A stretch of 64,000 nt of DNA, taken from the NCBI GenBank assembly GCA_033816765.1, contig CM066288.1, forward strand, positions 3,782,001 to 3,846,000, written 5' to 3'. The stretch comes from Nothopassalora personata. Its lineage: Eukaryota; Ascomycota; Dothideomycetes; Mycosphaerellales; Mycosphaerellaceae. Made by a program: the position numbers and the translations under genes. The notes beneath the pieces are model-generated. The model was not told the origin of the DNA, ran no database searches, and worked only from the letters and a program-made list of their open reading frames with translations. Positions 62,440 through 64,000 of this stretch are shown here, in pieces (the first letter of the stretch is position 1; every line of letters begins with the position of its first letter).

Positions 62440-64000
62440 TCTAGTTCCTAGGTATTTTCTAATTCGTCGTATCCTTTCTATTTAATAAGGTATCGCTAAC
62501 CTTTCTTATCTAGGATCTTTTCGACTTCGAATTCGTTTTCTACTTCTAGTTCGAAATAGAAGCTCTCCTAGTAAGGTGTTTCGGCGTCTACTAGTTCTAG
62601 CTTAGAGATATAGAAGACTAGGTGGATTTTAGCGTCTAGTAGTAGTCGTAGTCGATAGTTAACTAGTCCTACGACTTTATCGATTAAAAATAGTCCGACC
62701 TTAACGTAGTCTAGTTTCTTAGTCTATCTTCTTATTCTTAAGTTTTTTGTAAGGAGATAGACCTTATCCCCCTCTTTTAGTAGAGGTGCTATTTTTCTCG
62801 TGTCCTACCGTTGTCGAGACAATTTTTATTATGCATCTTCGATCGCCTTGCGTGTTTCTTTATGTACTTCCTTAAGATTATCCGTCGTTACGATTGCTCT
62901 TTCGGCTTATAGGTGAGATCTAGGTGTTCTAAATAGGTTAGGATCTTTACTAAAGTTCGCATAAAATGGTGTCGTTGAAGTTGTCTCTAATTTGTAGTTA
63001 TTTAGTGCAATCTGCGCTATTAGCAGTAATGAAACCTAGTTGTCTTACGCGTAGTTAATGTAGTATCGTAGGTATTGTTCTAGCGTTTACTTTATCCTTT
63101 CGGTTTGTCCGTCTATCTCCGGATAATATACTATTAACAGCTTATGTTTAATTCCGATCGTTCCTATAAGCGTCTTCTAGTAGTTTAATGTAAATAGCTT
63201 ATCTCTGTCCGTTATGAACGCTTAAGGGAATCTATAGTATCGGATAAGTCTATCTAGTACGAGGTATCCGAGCTGCTCTACATTATACGTTTCCGATATA
63301 GGAATAAAGTATACGTATTTTATAAGTCTATTAACCATAACTAATATTATGTCGTATAGTTACTTCGTAACTTAATCTCTTAACGGTAGAAGTTTCGTGA
63401 TAAAGTCCATTATAACTTCGTCCTATGGTTTCGTTAGTAGTGTCCTAAACTGTAGGTAACCATATTTTACGTGTCTCGTAGCCTTGTTTCGTTAGTAGTG
63501 TACGCATTGTTTAATGTAGCGTAACACCTTAAGTCTTATCTATAGAAATGAGATACTGCGTTATATTAGGTCTATAGTCTTTAAAGTTCTAGGGTGTCTA
63601 TAAGTTAGTCCGTCGTAATGTTGTCGTATGCATTCCTCTTCTCGATCCTTTAGTACTTAGTATTTTCCTTACGATATAGGGAATTGTTCGTCCCTATCGC
63701 CTAATATCCGTACGATATTATTAAATTCTCTTATGTTAGTACTAAGACTTCTATCGGGGTTTGTCTTTAATATTTTATGTTATACTAGTTCTTTTCCTTC
63801 TATATAGTCGCTTCTTCGGCTTAGCGCGTCGGCGCGGCTATTCTCTCGTCCTAGAGTATATTTAATTTCGAACTTATACTGTCCTAGTAGCTCCGACTAG
63901 CGGGCTTGCCTTCGGGTAAGTTCTTTCGTCGTCGTAAAGTACGTAAGATTCTTATAGTTAGAAAGAATCGTTAACTTCGGTAGGCCCTCGACATATACTC
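62440..64000 (-). pseudogene. Gypsy pol C-terminal part: RNase H end, integrase, chromodomain
   Basis: Minus strand, read through stops. NLTYFTTTKELTRRQAR and RENSRADALSRRSDY (about 63800-63970) end the RNase H. The H2C2 integrase zinc finger is at about 63480-63640 (QHYDGLTYRHPRTLKT, CVHY with a lost Cys). The integrase core lies at about 63000-63480. FLIDKVVGLVNYRLRLL is near 62650. The chromodomain EFEVEKILDKKG and YLIKWKGYDELENTWE is at about 62440-62540. Chromodomains of this type guide integration to heterochromatin. Confidence 0.85.

Larger units (their letters stand above)
61321..64000 (-). mobile_element. Ty3/Gypsy chromovirus-type LTR retrotransposon, 3' part, RIP-mutated
   Basis: The element lies on the minus strand and runs off the window. 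From right to left: the end of RNase H, integrase, chromodomain, a tRNA-like sequence, an opposite-strand frame, a polypurine tract and the 3' LTR. CpA is depleted and stops are frequent. The 5' half and 5' LTR are not in the window. Confidence 0.85.

Noticed and set aside
50100..64000. Starship-type giant element
   Set aside because: No DUF3435 tyrosine recombinase or captain-like gene was seen; all recognised parts belong to MULE, Copia, Gypsy or compact LTR elements.

Overview
This is nuclear DNA from a filamentous ascomycete. The genes have short introns (about 48-170 nt) with GT(AG)-type donors and CTRAY branch points. The genes include a Zn2Cys6 regulator, an X325/BIM1-like protein, GH5 and GH125 enzymes and a fungal aspartic protease. 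The right end is repeat DNA mutated at CpA (to TpA) in the manner of RIP. The gene content looks like Dothideomycetes, which is inference. About 22 protein genes and one tRNA occupy 1-49 kb; roughly 49.9-64 kb is a nest of transposable elements.

Layout. 0-5 kb: end of a GH5 glycoside hydrolase, a GCP6-like gamma-tubulin complex gene and a copper-binding BIM1-like protein. 5-10 kb: a ferric/cupric reductase, divergent from the BIM1-like gene, then a zinc-cluster transcription factor. 10-16 kb: a short-chain dehydrogenase carrying a 1-nt frameshift, a secreted GH125 alpha-mannosidase, an intron-containing tRNA-Met and an MFS transporter. 17.9-24.4 kb: a small Dabb-domain protein divergent from an SMP-30 lactonase-like gene, a secreted histidine phosphatase carrying a 4-nt frameshift, a small F-box protein and a secreted pepsin-like protease. 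26.7-35 kb: housekeeping genes for RNA polymerase III subunit RPC82, complex III core protein 2, ATP synthase epsilon and the NatC subunit NAA35/MAK10. 35.5-49 kb: a fungal transcription-factor-like protein, an L-arabinitol/xylitol dehydrogenase-like enzyme, a secreted Kex2-processed repeat protein, proteasome alpha5, GCP2, an unrecognised protein and 6-phosphofructo-2-kinase/fructose-2,6-bisphosphatase.

Repeat nest. A Mutator-like element (49862-53084) is followed by a Ty1/Copia element (53171-59172) with 247-bp LTRs and a GTTAC target duplication. Two solo LTRs with their own 5-bp target duplications sit inside the Copia element. Next comes a compact LTR element (59399-60685) with 161-bp LTRs, an ACCTG duplication and six 79-bp tandem repeats. 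A minus-strand chromodomain Ty3/Gypsy element then runs off the window end. The Mutator, Copia and Gypsy sequences are heavily CpA-depleted and full of TAG/TAA stops. The solo LTRs and the compact element are not, so they probably arrived later or escaped RIP.

Genes that may work together: the BIM1-like protein and the metalloreductase look like a divergent copper/iron acquisition pair. GCP2 and the GCP6-like protein are subunits of the same microtubule nucleator but lie about 40 kb apart. The most unusual coding gene is the repeat protein at 39.1-40.3 kb: three exact 50-residue units separated by Lys-Arg sites, each followed by a Thr-Ala-Ala-Pro-Glu spacer. It resembles fungal peptide-hormone or RiPP precursors.
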